Source of the DNA: Austropuccinia psidii
Lineage: Eukaryota; Basidiomycota; Pucciniomycetes; Pucciniales; Sphaerophragmiaceae
Assembly (NCBI GenBank): GCA_023105745.1
Contig: JALGQZ010000015.1
Span: 22,239,499 to 22,303,498 of the forward strand
Length of the DNA: 64,000 nt
Direction of reading: 5' to 3'
In this document: positions 54,303 through 64,000 of the stretch, one piece after another
Layout of the letters: every line of letters begins with the position of its first letter
How positions within the stretch are numbered: the stretch's first letter is position 1
Made by a program: the position numbers and the translations under genes
Notes under the pieces: generated by a model
Seen by the model: the letters and a program-made list of their open reading frames with translations, nothing else
What the model was told of the DNA's origin: nothing
Databases searched by the model: none

Positions 54303-57300
54303 GTGGATGAAAACTTAATATCACTTGAAACCCAATCACAAGGCAATAAACCAGTGATACCATCAGAGCCAGAAGGCAAGGGCAAAGGAAAGAGGAATAG
54401 TGAAGGCCTCATCACAACCAAGACGTGGACACCAATTGCCACTCAGAGAATTAGACAAACACAAAACTCTGCATCAATACAAGGTAAACCAGCCTTGATA
54501 ACTTGTACAGGGAAGATTACAGTAACTAACCCATTTGTAACTTGTAAATGCAAATTACCCAAATCAGTTGATAACAAATTTGTACAAGGAACAGTCAAAG
54601 TTAAATAACCTCAGAACGTTAAGTTTCTGACTGCTTGGAAATACCAATCTGTCACCTGTACACCTCAGGAACCTTGAAATCCCAAGGAGCCAGCCAGAGG
54701 ACAGAGAAGGCCTTTTCAGAACCAGAAGACCTGGAACAGGACACCTTGGACACAGTGGTGGATGGCAAGACACTGAGGGAAATCATACCCACTCTGCCAT
54801 TCACTTTCCAATTCAACAAAAACCTTCAACCAGAGGACTGGAAGGATATGGATCAAGCTCTTAAGTTCCACCAACTCCTCAAAGATGTTTTCCAATGACG
54901 CATGTAGAACAAGAGGTTTGAACAAGCATCCCACTGGGTAGAACTTGGAGAAACCTTTCAGAAAATATATCTCAAAGAGATACCCTTCAAAGATCTTATG
55001 GTAATCACCAAAGGATGGAACCCCACCAGGAAGTTCAGACTCCTGGAGGAGCCAGCAACCAGGATTCGGGAGAATCAAGCAAATATCCAAGGTATAGAAG
55101 AACAGCTGAACCAGACAGGGCCTACTCTAATTCCTTCAGGCTCACAAGGAGTAGACCAACCTAACTCTCCAGTGGCTTCACACCATTCAGAATCCAGCAG
55201 ATCAGTGGCCAAGAGTCACCATTATTCACAATCCCAGGTAGTTTACAGGAGAAGACAAGGATAAAAGGGAAAAAACAAGACTTCTTTCAGCAAAAGGCAG
55301 AGAGAGTCAGACCCAATGATCCGGAATCTTTTGGAATTGGTGAAAGAAGTACACAAGAGCCAGAAATAGTTTTATATAATTCTAGAATAAGAAGCCCCAA
55401 TAATGGAAATATTTACCCCACTCAGAATGAACACAGTGTTGTTACATCTGAGAGTAACTGTCACAACCATGTGTAATAACCCCCCAATGGGTGTTTACAT
55501 CAAATAAAGCCTGACCCCATTTTATGGCGTATTGGTCATTTCATAAGCTTTTGGCCAATTGGACCTCTATGGTGTTTTATAGCCTTTGGGACATATCAAT
55601 TTTCAATGGCCACTTATGGCCTGAGGCCTTATCCTGCAACCATTGGCCCTTTTGGCCAATTCTCCACCTCACCACCCCCAGGCCAATACCTTTTATTTTT
55701 GGACTGGGGGGTCCATCACCAGGGCCTTTGGCCCAACCCCTTTGATTATGGGGTCAAAGGCCCAAATGGCCCAAAAAGATTATTTAGGACCCCTACAGCC
55801 TCTATGGCCCATGGTCCGCGGTTTGTACACCATGGCCCACAGTTCATGGGACCTTTAGGCCCCTTTTGGCCTAAATCCAATGAGGCCAAAAGGGGACAAG
55901 GGGGAAGTCCACCTGCCTCCAAAGCCAGGTGGGTTCCAAACCACAAGTGGGCCAACCTGAGCCTATTTTGGCCCCAGTCTCAACAATCCCAAAATGGCCA
56001 AAAAAACCCAGGACCCAAAATTGGCCACTTTAAACCCCTGGCCTTTGGAAACAACCAGAGGCCACAAGATCAGGTCCAGAAAAGTTTCCCCTCAATTCAG
56101 GGGAAGAAATCTCCTTCACCAATGTACTCCATACCAAAGGATCTAGGAATGGTGCCTATATGGTATAATATACCATTATGCACCAATCTTGATCAGCAAT
56201 CCAATGTTGATGTTTCCAGGAAAAAATTATGCCTTTTAAATTAAAGTCTCCGAATCCATCACCCATTTTGCAAGAAGTCTTTTCAGTCATTCAGCCTTGA
56301 AATCCCTGGCGGCTACCAGAAGACCATTTGAGGACCCAACCACCTGGCCCTTCAGGAGTTGGTTTGTATTTTCTTTTCACAATTATTCAAAGGTTAATTT
56401 AAAGAGGTTATCAATCAGTCAATCAGTCGTAAATACATCAAGTACTTCAGTATACTTTGGAAAACTCCATTGGTCCATACAGGCTGTATTCAAGCAAGCT
56501 GTATGGTCTTGGCCCTTTTGGCCTAATTAATATTCCACTGTGAGAATTCAGTCACACAGTTCATTTCCCAAGATGGCCAGATCTGTATTGTCCGAAAGCA
56601 GTCAATACAGCTGGGTGATCAACCCTTGAGGATTAGTCTTCACCTTTTCACATATACTGGCCACCTTTTCTTCCCTGGGGACGTTTTCCCCAGTTAATTA
56701 AAAAATTGGATTCATTTCTATCCTTATTTTATCTTCATTTATCAAAGTAAATTCTGATAATCCTAAGTCAGTCATTTGCACCTTTTCTTCTTTGCCTGTC
56801 AGTGGATATTGGTGGTCATATCCTTTGCTAATTCCATTGTTAATTCTGGAAGGTTGAAACAGTGAATTGAGGATTCATTTGGTTGGATATTTGGCTTTTA
56901 GCTTTCTCTTATTCTTTTGGCCATTGGATTCCTTCTTTTTTTTATCTTTGGCACATTTTTCCTTACTATTATTCTTCTTTAAAGAAATAGAATCCTTGTT
57001 ATTTCTTTATTCTTTTGGAGGCCTCCAAGTGAGTTCTTGATTCCTGGGTGCCTGGCCACTCTTGTTTTCAACCAGAGCCCCTCAGACAGTAACTCAAGCA
57101 GTGATTCACTGTTGTTACAGATGTCCAAATATGCAGAGAAAACTCAAAAGCAGTTTGCAGAGCTCCAAGAAATGTATTTGAGGATGGAAAAATTAACAGC
57201 CTCAATGGACAAGATAGTCAAAACCCTCTAAAAGGCCATGATCAATTGAGAAAAGCCTCTGAGGAAACAGATAAATGACTGAATCAAGTCTTTGAAGAAC

Positions 57301-58130
57301 AGCATCCCTGCAAAAGGGACAGCAATTGTCTGGGTAAAGACTTAGACAAATTGTTTAGTGTCTACCAAAACATGAAGCCTCAACCACAAGGCAATGTTTT
57401 GAATAATACATACCACCAAGGAGACATCAAACCAGATGCCTTGTTGGAGAATAAGTAAAGGGCTCCATATCAATACAAAGATGGAGCTAAAATGTCTTAT
57501 TCTGAGAGAGAAGCGTTGAAAAAACTTCCAGAGGCCTCAAGCTGGCCCAAATTCTCTGGCACAGGAGAATATGATCATATGGAGCCCATTGATCATATTG
57601 ATAGACTCTTAATTGATGTACCAAGAATACCAGATTATTGAATTACTGCTAGACTCAATACAGCATTCAAAAGAAATGCTATAATCTAGTAAACAGAAAT
57701 GAAAAAAATCTATGGAAGAAGAAACTGGCCATGGTGGAAGAGCCAAATAATCCAAAAGTACAGAAATGGTACTTGGATATGGAAAAAGACCATGCCATTT
57801 GAAAATTACAAATACTGTGTGGACAAAGATCTATATTAGTGGTTTCCTAGAAAGTCTAAAAGACTCAAAGCCATTGATCCTCAAATGAATACTCATATGA
57901 GGAATGAAAAACTCCTGACACAAATTCCAGGTGAACTAGAGCATGAAGCAAAATGCAGATGCAACCAAAGTTGCACTCTAGGTGACATTGCAAACACCTT
58001 ACAACATATAAGGAAAAGAACAAACATAGGTAAATATTCCCAATATAGAAGCAGTAGTTGCAAAGAGAAAAAGCCTTTCAGGGTTGACTTCAAAAAAAAA
58101 CTGAAAGAAAGAGTGGCAGAAGTTACCAAA
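54303..58130 (+). pseudogene. Gypsy-1 gag (interrupted)
   Basis: Start MDENLISLETQSQG at 54303, with frameshifts near 54600 and stops near 54895 and 55263. Recognisable pieces are VDGKTLREIIPTLPFTFQF (about 54760), FKDLMVITKGWNPTRKFRLL (54980-55040), SQSQVVYRRRQG, then, after the solo LTR at 55459-57088, a coiled-coil-like stretch (YAEKTQKQFAELQEMYLRME) and SSWPKFSGTGEYDHMEPIDH (57540-57600), the capsid-type block. Excising the solo LTR and one GTAAC rejoins ESN to SSSDS in frame. The protein continues into a nucleocapsid and protease ORF at 57885. No function remains. Confidence 0.8.
55459..57088 (+). mobile_element. Solo LTR-4 in Gypsy-1 gag
   Basis: 1630 bp, TGTCACAACC...CTCAGACA, with perfect 5-bp TSD GTAAC (55454-55458 and 57089-57093). 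The middle is rich in GGCCC/GGCCAAA words, producing Trp/Gly/Pro-rich ORFs (55524-56244) that I treat as artefacts. Its right half shares an LTR-2-like block (CTGGGGAC..TTTTCCCC, then a long T-rich tract), so LTR-2 and LTR-4 are related families. Confidence 0.85.
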
Positions 58131-58593
58131 AAGAAAAATTATTATCACAATTGTGGGTCAACAGACCACTATGCTAATAACTGTCCAAAGGCAAAGAAGA
58201 AATTCTATGGCATTGAACCAGTCCCAGAAGAAGAATCTCCAACAGAGGATTCTGAATCAGACTCTATGGGTGATGCCATCAGAGAACAATCTGATGATAA
58301 TCAATACCCAAGAGAAGAACTCCTAGTGGAATACCAAGAGGAAAAACGACTGGATATTCAGGACATACAGTTAGAAGCAGGAATTCCACAGGAAACTGCA
58401 AATAAGAACTTGTGTAAACACACACAAGATTCACAGGCATTCCTCATAACACCAACTAAAGGAATGGCATACATACATGGAAAAGCCACAAAGATGACTG
58501 TTTGTATTGAAAATTATCAACACCCATTGATCATTGGCAGTGTGGTATTCCATACCTTTTTACCAGTTTCGGGAAATTTTTTGAAAATTAAAA
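57885..58593 (+). pseudogene. Gypsy-1 nucleocapsid and protease start
   Basis: Open segment of about 235 codons. The zinc knuckle reads YYHNCGSTDHYANNC (58138-58182): the second Cys, His and last Cys of C-x2-C-x4-H-x4-C are present, but the first Cys is replaced by Tyr or His. An acidic linker follows (EEESPTEDSESDSMGD). At about 58530 the protease begins, with HPLIIGS where the catalytic D-S/T-G is expected; Asp is replaced by Gly and the frame is then lost. The ORF ends in inserted foreign DNA. Confidence 0.75.
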
Positions 58594-60270
58594 GTTTGAA
58601 AATCAAGATCACAATGAATAATTCAGGAAATCAACACTCAAAGGACATGATTGAAAAATCACACACACCCAGGAACAACCTCAATAGTAGGGAGTAATGG
58701 AAGAATTTAGCATTCATAATAGAAATAACCAACATATTTCTACAATTAAATGAAAAATAGGGGAATCCAATCTTATGGAATTATACAAGAAAGCCTACAT
58801 ATAAGCCTTACAGAATCAATAATAGGCTTAATACATACAGAAACTCAAAATTACATACGAAAAGTAACATTGTAACATTATACCCACTCTAAATCCATCA
58901 GGAAGATTATATCACTAAGAATCCAATACATCAAAAATAAATAAATGATATAGTTCATATGACACAAGGATCGTCTGAAAGTATCAAATTCATCTCAATA
59001 CATGAAAATCCACTCAAAATTAAAAATTACACAACAATACAGGAGCCCAAATAAGACTTATGCAGTCCACATGCATAAGATCTGGACATTAAACAGCCAC
59101 AGGATTATTAAAATTCAACTCAAGTGAAATTCAACTAGCTGCATGCAAGTAAAATACACTAAAACTGTAAAGTAAACAGAAATTACAGTAATCAAATATT
59201 AAAACTCAAGAAGATATCCCCACATTACACAGCATGATCACCTGGAACTAAATAAATATTACAAACAAATTACACACGGGCTTATTCACATGACACCATC
59301 TTCATCCTTTACTCACCAGAATTAATTCCTCAAGGCTGTGTAAGCTGACTAAAGCAGTGTAAAGGAGGAGTCATCTTATACTTTTATCAAAAACCCTACC
59401 AAACAAAAAACATCTCAATCTACATTTTGACCAAACAAATGGTGAAAATATCTCAGTCATATGATACCATTCCCAATTTTACACACTAGCATTAATCTCT
59501 CAAGGCTGTGCAAGATTACTAGTGCAGTATAACAGATAGGTCATCTGAATTTTGCTACAAAAATCTACACCAGAAAAATTATCTCAAGGGAAAGAATAAA
59601 ACTTTACATGGAGAGCCCATGGGTACTTCTCACAACATGAAAGGAGGCCTCTGTCTCTCATTTTCTCCTCTTTCCTCATGCAAATAATTATATACCAAGA
59701 AGGAGAATAATTATCCATCCCTCACTAGTAGGTTAATCTAGAAATTATTGTTATTAAATTACACTAAATAGTGGTTTATAAATAGCTGTAGTTAACAGTA
59801 GGTCTGCCTATATTATAAATTCATCTCTTATTAAAATCCTCATATTAAAACAAATTAAAAGAAATATTATTTTACACTTCTCACTAGAAGACAAGTCATT
59901 ATTATTATTATTTATCAAATTAAAAAAATAACAAACAAATTTACACATTAGTAGTTTCATTAAGCTTACTATTAAAAGCTCTTATTATCTATTAACATCC
60001 CCCTTATCATCAATTATTACTATTATAAGTAGTAATCAAACTATAAACCTTCACCTGTATTCTTTTAAAAAAAACATATAGTGGTGTTATTATCTATAAT
60101 ACTTATTAGCTATACAATTGTTATTATCACATATATATTCAACATATTATCAAAATTATGTATCAATTACACTTATTCAAAATATTAAACAATATTATTA
60201 TATATTCTCACTTATATAAATTACTCTCATATTAAACTATTATCCATTAAACCAAATCTGTTTAAACATG
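58594..60270. other. Foreign AT-rich insertion, probably a solo LTR
   Basis: Gypsy-1 protein sequence stops at ...FLKIKS (about 58598) and resumes as ASGNMKPIGTIIKEIIIPH at about 60270, which fits one continuous family sequence. The 1.67 kb between has no ORF, an imperfect direct repeat (59285-59400 against 59457-59575) and a T/C-rich, promoter-like zone near 59630-59690, so it looks like an LTR of another family. I found no clear TSD. Confidence 0.45.
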
Positions 60271-63200
60271 CATCAGGGAATATGAAACCAATTGGTACAA
60301 TTATCAAAGAGATAATTATACCCCATAGTAAAGGTAATATAAGACTCAACCCAGATTTTGTTGTGTTTGAAGATGCCCACATCCAAGGATTTTTCACTGG
60401 GAACAGACTACCAGAGGATTTATGGCATTGATATTTACAATAGGGAAAACAGGAATATTACCTTAGGTACAAACAAGGAAAATAAATCTTCACTTGGTCT
60501 ATACCAAATGTCTACCCATGACACTTTGGAAGAATTACTTAATGAATTAAAAGAGGGCCAATTAACCACCAACCTCATGAATAAAAAAAAAATTTGCTTA
60601 CTAAAAATGCTGAGGAAAAAAGACTAGCTTTTTCCATAGGTTAAGAACCTTTAGGAAAAATAAGAGGCCATGATACACAATTATATTTAGATTGAGAAAG
60701 ACCTTATCTACCCATGCTGAGAAGACCTCCATATCCAGAAAGCCTGGAAACCAGGAAAGAAATTGAGAAACACCTCAATGAGCTCCTAGAAATGGATGTC
60801 ATCAGCAAGATAGGACATAATGAAATAGTGGAAATCCTCACTCATGTCATCATCACCTGGAATAATGGCAAATCTAAGCTGTTTGGGGATTTCAGAGCCC
60901 TGAATAACTACACAAACACTGATAGGTACCATATACCATGGATACCCCATTCCCTAGACAAACTGGCAAAAGACAAATATATAACCAAGATGTATTGTAT
61001 GAAAGGTTTCCATCAGAATGGATTTGAACCAAGCTCCCTGAAGTTACTCAAAATTATATGCCATATGGGTATATATGAGTACACCAGGGTGCCATTTGGC
61101 ATCAAAAATGCACCAGTCCACTTCCAAAGGATGATGGTCACAATATTTCAAGAATAAGTATTAGAAGGCTTAATTTTAGTATATATTGATGAAATCATCA
61201 TATACTCAGAGACATGGGAAGACCATATGCAGTACATAGACAGAGTACTAAGTAAATGCACACTCATCAATCTGAAAATTTCACTTAAAAAGTGCAATTT
61301 TGTCCAAAAAGAATTACTGGAACTAGGACATAAAGTCTCAGGCCTTAGTCAGGCAATAGACCAAAATAAAGTATCAGCAGTACTTCAAAAGTCAGTACCA
61401 AAGACCATCAAAGAGATGAAATCTTTTCCTGGGTTTTCAAGCTAGTACAGAAACCACATCAAACATTTTGCTCACATAACTATTAGTCTATATAAGTTAT
61501 GCTGAAAAGATGTAGCTTTTTAAATTACCAAGGAAAGGAGAGATGCATATGAGAGTATCAAACCTGAACGTACTAATGCACCTGTCATGATACTCCCTGA
61601 CCTTTAGTGAACATTCAATCTTTACATAGATGCAGCTTGAAGTCAAGGATTGGAGCTGCCCTACACCAAAGACAAATTGTGGATGGTGAACCAAGGGGAG
61701 GGGTAATATGCTACATCTCCAGGAAACTGAAAGATTCAGAAGCTAGGTATGGAGCAACCCATACTGAATGCTTATGCCTAGTCTGAGCCCTAGAAAAACT
61801 CCATGGCTATCTGGAGGGTGAATCCTTTGAAGTCTACACAGACTGCACAGAACTCAAGTCTTTATTTCATATAAAGACTACCAATTGACACACTTTGAGG
61901 TGGAAAATAGCCATCCAAGAGTATAGAGCTAACATCATCATCATATACAAAGAAGGCAAAAGCCACACCAATAAATATGGACACTGGATAATGTCAAAAA
62001 CAACCCAGCTTAGGACCTTGAAGTAGAAGCCAAGATCCCTATCCACTTCATAGAAATAGACAGGAAGAAAAACTTCAGATTTTCTGAATGTGCACCAGAA
62101 AGCGGTGCCCCAGACAGTGAAGACACTGAATCAGAAGGAACAGAAACTCCCATATTGGGGATAGGTTCCTCAAAACTACACAATGAGTTATCCAGTGCAG
62201 TAATGAAGACTTATTCCAAACACAAACAGTGTGGCATATTGTTGCAACTCCTTCAATAGAGATATAGAAGCGCAGTTAGAGGAACCCTGGTTGAGGGACT
62301 ATAAGGATAACAAGTTTTTCTTTGTAGATTTACTACTCTATCACAGAGAAAAGCATACAAGTACCCTAACAGTGATAGACAGGGTCCACATATCCGTGAT
62401 CCTGCAGGAATGTCCTGACTGCCCCTATATGGGACACATGAGTGAAGACAGGACCAAGGAAAAGGTAGAAAGCACAGCTTGGTGGCCCAAATGGGAGAAA
62501 CAGTTGAGTGAATATATCAGAACTTGTGAAATGTGCCAAAATGAAAACAGAAAACATGGGGAAAAATATGGGCTACTCCAACACATAGAAGAACCCAAAC
62601 ACCCATTGGAAACCATCAATATGGACTGGCTCACAGGACTTGTCCCAGGAGGCAAAGCAAATTTGAATGCCTTACTAGTCATAGTTTATAGGTATCCAAA
62701 AAGGTTTAGATGATCACCATGTCTTGAGGAGGACACAGCAATGGATACAGCTTTTTTTATTTTGGAATAACATGATAGACACATGTGGAGTCCCAAAAAT
62801 CTTCATTAGTCATAGGGACCCAAAATTTGCATCAGAATTTTGCACCAACCTCTACAAACCTCTGGGTAAAAAACTTTCATTTTATACAGTTTACCATCCA
62901 CAGACAGATTGTTTAGCTGAAAGGATGATCCAAACAATGGAGAACAACATTAGAAGGCTCTGTGCATATGGAATGGAATATAAAGACCATGGGGGATATA
63001 CCCATGACTGGGTTAAACTTCTACCAGCCGTCCATCTGGCTTACAACACAAGCCAAAACTCTACCACATGAAAATCACCTTCACAGGTAGAAAAAGGGTG
63101 GTAACCCCTCTTCCCTGGAGATCATCTGAAGACAAATCTTCTAACTATCCACCCCATAGCCAAGGACTTCTATGATATGTGGAAGAGAGCTTTTGAAACA

Positions 63201-63740
63201 GCTGCTAAGTGAAAATCTGAAGCTAAGTAGTACAGCAAGTAGAGGTATGACAAGACCCATATGGAACCAGACTTCAAATAAGGGGATCAAGTGTCAGTGT
63301 CTACACTCAACTTCAATAATCTCAAGGGACCAAAGAAAATGAGATATTCATTTGTGGCTCCCTTCACTATCTCTAGACTGATAGGGAAGAATTCTGTGGA
63401 GGTTACACTCACAGAGAAATTCTCCAGGAAACACCCAATCTTCCCAGTGAGTCTGGTCAAACCATACTTCCAGACAGGAGAGGACAAGTTCCCCTCCAGA
63501 AAGAAGACTACCACTCCACCAGACACAGTAGGAGTGGAGTAGTCCCCTGGACCTTTGAAGAAAATCATCAAGGCCAGGAATGTTATACTGAATGTTAAAG
63601 ACACAAGACAAGATTTGGTTAGATTTAAAAACCAGACAGTATAAAAAGACAAATGGTTGGCAGAGGATGCCATACCAGATTGGAACCTGCATCTGGGGAG
63701 ATTAAGGGCCTCTAGGAGGACAGAACAGTCTCATCAATGA
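60271..63740 (+). pseudogene. Gypsy-1 pol (RT, RNase H, integrase)
   Basis: Ty3/gypsy polymerase in broken frames. RT: LGTDYQRIYGIDIYN, RRPPYPESLETRKEIEKHLN, FGDFRALNNY, KMYCMKGFHQNG (catalytic Asp replaced by Tyr), YTRVPFGIKNAPVHFQRMM and VYIDEIIIYSE (YxDD changed to Y-I-D-E at 61182-61193). RNase H traces follow to about 62000. The integrase zinc module runs from LQECPDCPYMGHMSE to CEMCQ (62400-62540), and the core has [20 protein letters not shown] (second catalytic Asp replaced by His) and [14 protein letters not shown] (62890-62930). The tail SRKHPIFPVSLVKPYFQTGE is near 63430. Over ten stops and frameshifts are present. Confidence 0.85.
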
Positions 63741-63748
63741 TGAGCCTT

Positions 63749-63764
63749 TTTTGGAGGGAGGGTA
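63749..63764 (+). promoter_or_regulatory. Polypurine tract of Gypsy-1
   Basis: TTTTGGAGGGAGGGTA immediately precedes the 3' LTR start TGTCAG at 63765. Confidence 0.75.
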
Positions 63765-64000
63765 TGTCAGCCTGTGACTCAAGACAAGAGCACAAGGATT
63801 CTAGACAAACAGCATAAACCAATGGTGAAGCTAAGATACCACCAAAACATGAAGCTGAGCCAAACCATCTCAAAAGGTTTCAAAAGAAATGGGAAACTCA
63901 CCTATTTCCAAATATACAAGTCCTATCATCATAGGACAAAGAATAACAAAGTTATTCCTTCTCAAAGTTGTAACTGAGCATGAATCTTAATTTTCAACCC
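63765..64000 (+). repeat. LTR-1: start of 3' LTR of Gypsy-1
   Basis: TGTCAGCCTGTGACTCAAG onward matches the first 236 bp of 52275-53688 with roughly 15% differences. Cut by the window end. Confidence 0.85.

Larger units (their letters stand above)
52275..64000 (+). mobile_element. Gypsy-1 retrotransposon, decayed, runs off right edge
   Basis: Order: 5' LTR 52275-53688, PBS, leader, gag (54303 to about 58100), protease, RT, RNase H, integrase (to about 63740), polypurine tract, and the start of the 3' LTR at 63765. The visible 235 bp of the 3' LTR match the 5' LTR at roughly 85% by eye, so this is an old copy. Two later insertions (55459-57088; about 58594-60270) sit in it. All ORFs are broken. 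Confidence 0.85.

Noticed and set aside
55524..56530. Apparent proline/tryptophan-rich protein genes
   Set aside because: Contained inside solo LTR-4, whose ends and TSD are exact. Composition explains the open frames.

Overview
The window looks like repeat-dense, AT-rich DNA of a rust fungus (Pucciniales). The Gag, polymerase and zinc-cluster proteins and the Trp/Gly/Pro-rich LTR reading frames resemble what I remember of Austropuccinia psidii (myrtle rust) more than any other genome. Short introns of 50-85 nt with GT..AG ends fit a basidiomycete. The species call is inference. I found no rRNA, tRNA or CRISPR array. Only one stretch, near 48 kb, looks like a possible ordinary host gene.

The left 37 kb is a set of nested transposons that can be ordered by target-site duplications (TSDs). 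A Ty1/copia element (+) shows its integrase tail at 2118-2569 and its RT/RNase H at 35346-37006. Its upstream part is cut by a Ty3/gypsy element (called Gypsy-1 here) whose 5' LTR lies at 681-2117 (-). The copia element is split by a second gypsy (Gypsy-2, minus strand, 2570-35345) with two 761-bp LTRs and a CCCAC/ACCAC TSD. The pol gene of Gypsy-2 is in turn split by a 22,177-bp DNA transposon at 7742-29918. That transposon has 45-bp terminal inverted repeats starting CACCAGGG and a perfect 3-bp TSD (AAT). Removing it together with one TSD copy restores the pol reading frame.

This giant CACTA/Plavaka-like element is the main find. It carries six gene-sized units: an unrecognised protein (9158-11392 +), a TET/JBP-like 2-oxoglutarate/Fe(II) dioxygenase relic (11929-13195 +), a Zn(II)2Cys6 zinc-cluster protein (16324-17622 -), an SNF2-family ATPase (20290-22711 +), an unrecognised protein (23029-25056 -) and the transposase (26014-29174 +). 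It also holds related minisatellite arrays and six copies of a near-palindrome. The best copies have a CGG-N10-CCG core, the kind of site Zn2Cys6 proteins bind. A 2-kb solo LTR has landed inside the element (13388-15413). Every cargo gene carries nonsense or frameshift mutations, several of them TGA where CGA is likely ancestral, so this copy is a fossil of what was probably a mobile DNA-modification and chromatin-remodelling package.

From 37.4 to 43.6 kb lie solo and truncated LTRs of two families (LTR-1, 1.4 kb; LTR-3, 2.0 kb), followed by 43.6-52.3 kb of AT-rich DNA with one acidic-protein ORF (47945-48607). From 52275 to beyond the right edge is a decayed full-length Gypsy-1 (+): 5' LTR, PBS, gag, pol, PPT and the start of the 3' LTR. 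Its gag is split by a solo LTR (55459-57088, TSD GTAAC) and its protease-RT region by about 1.7 kb of foreign AT-rich DNA. Coordinates and motifs were read by eye; identities are estimates.
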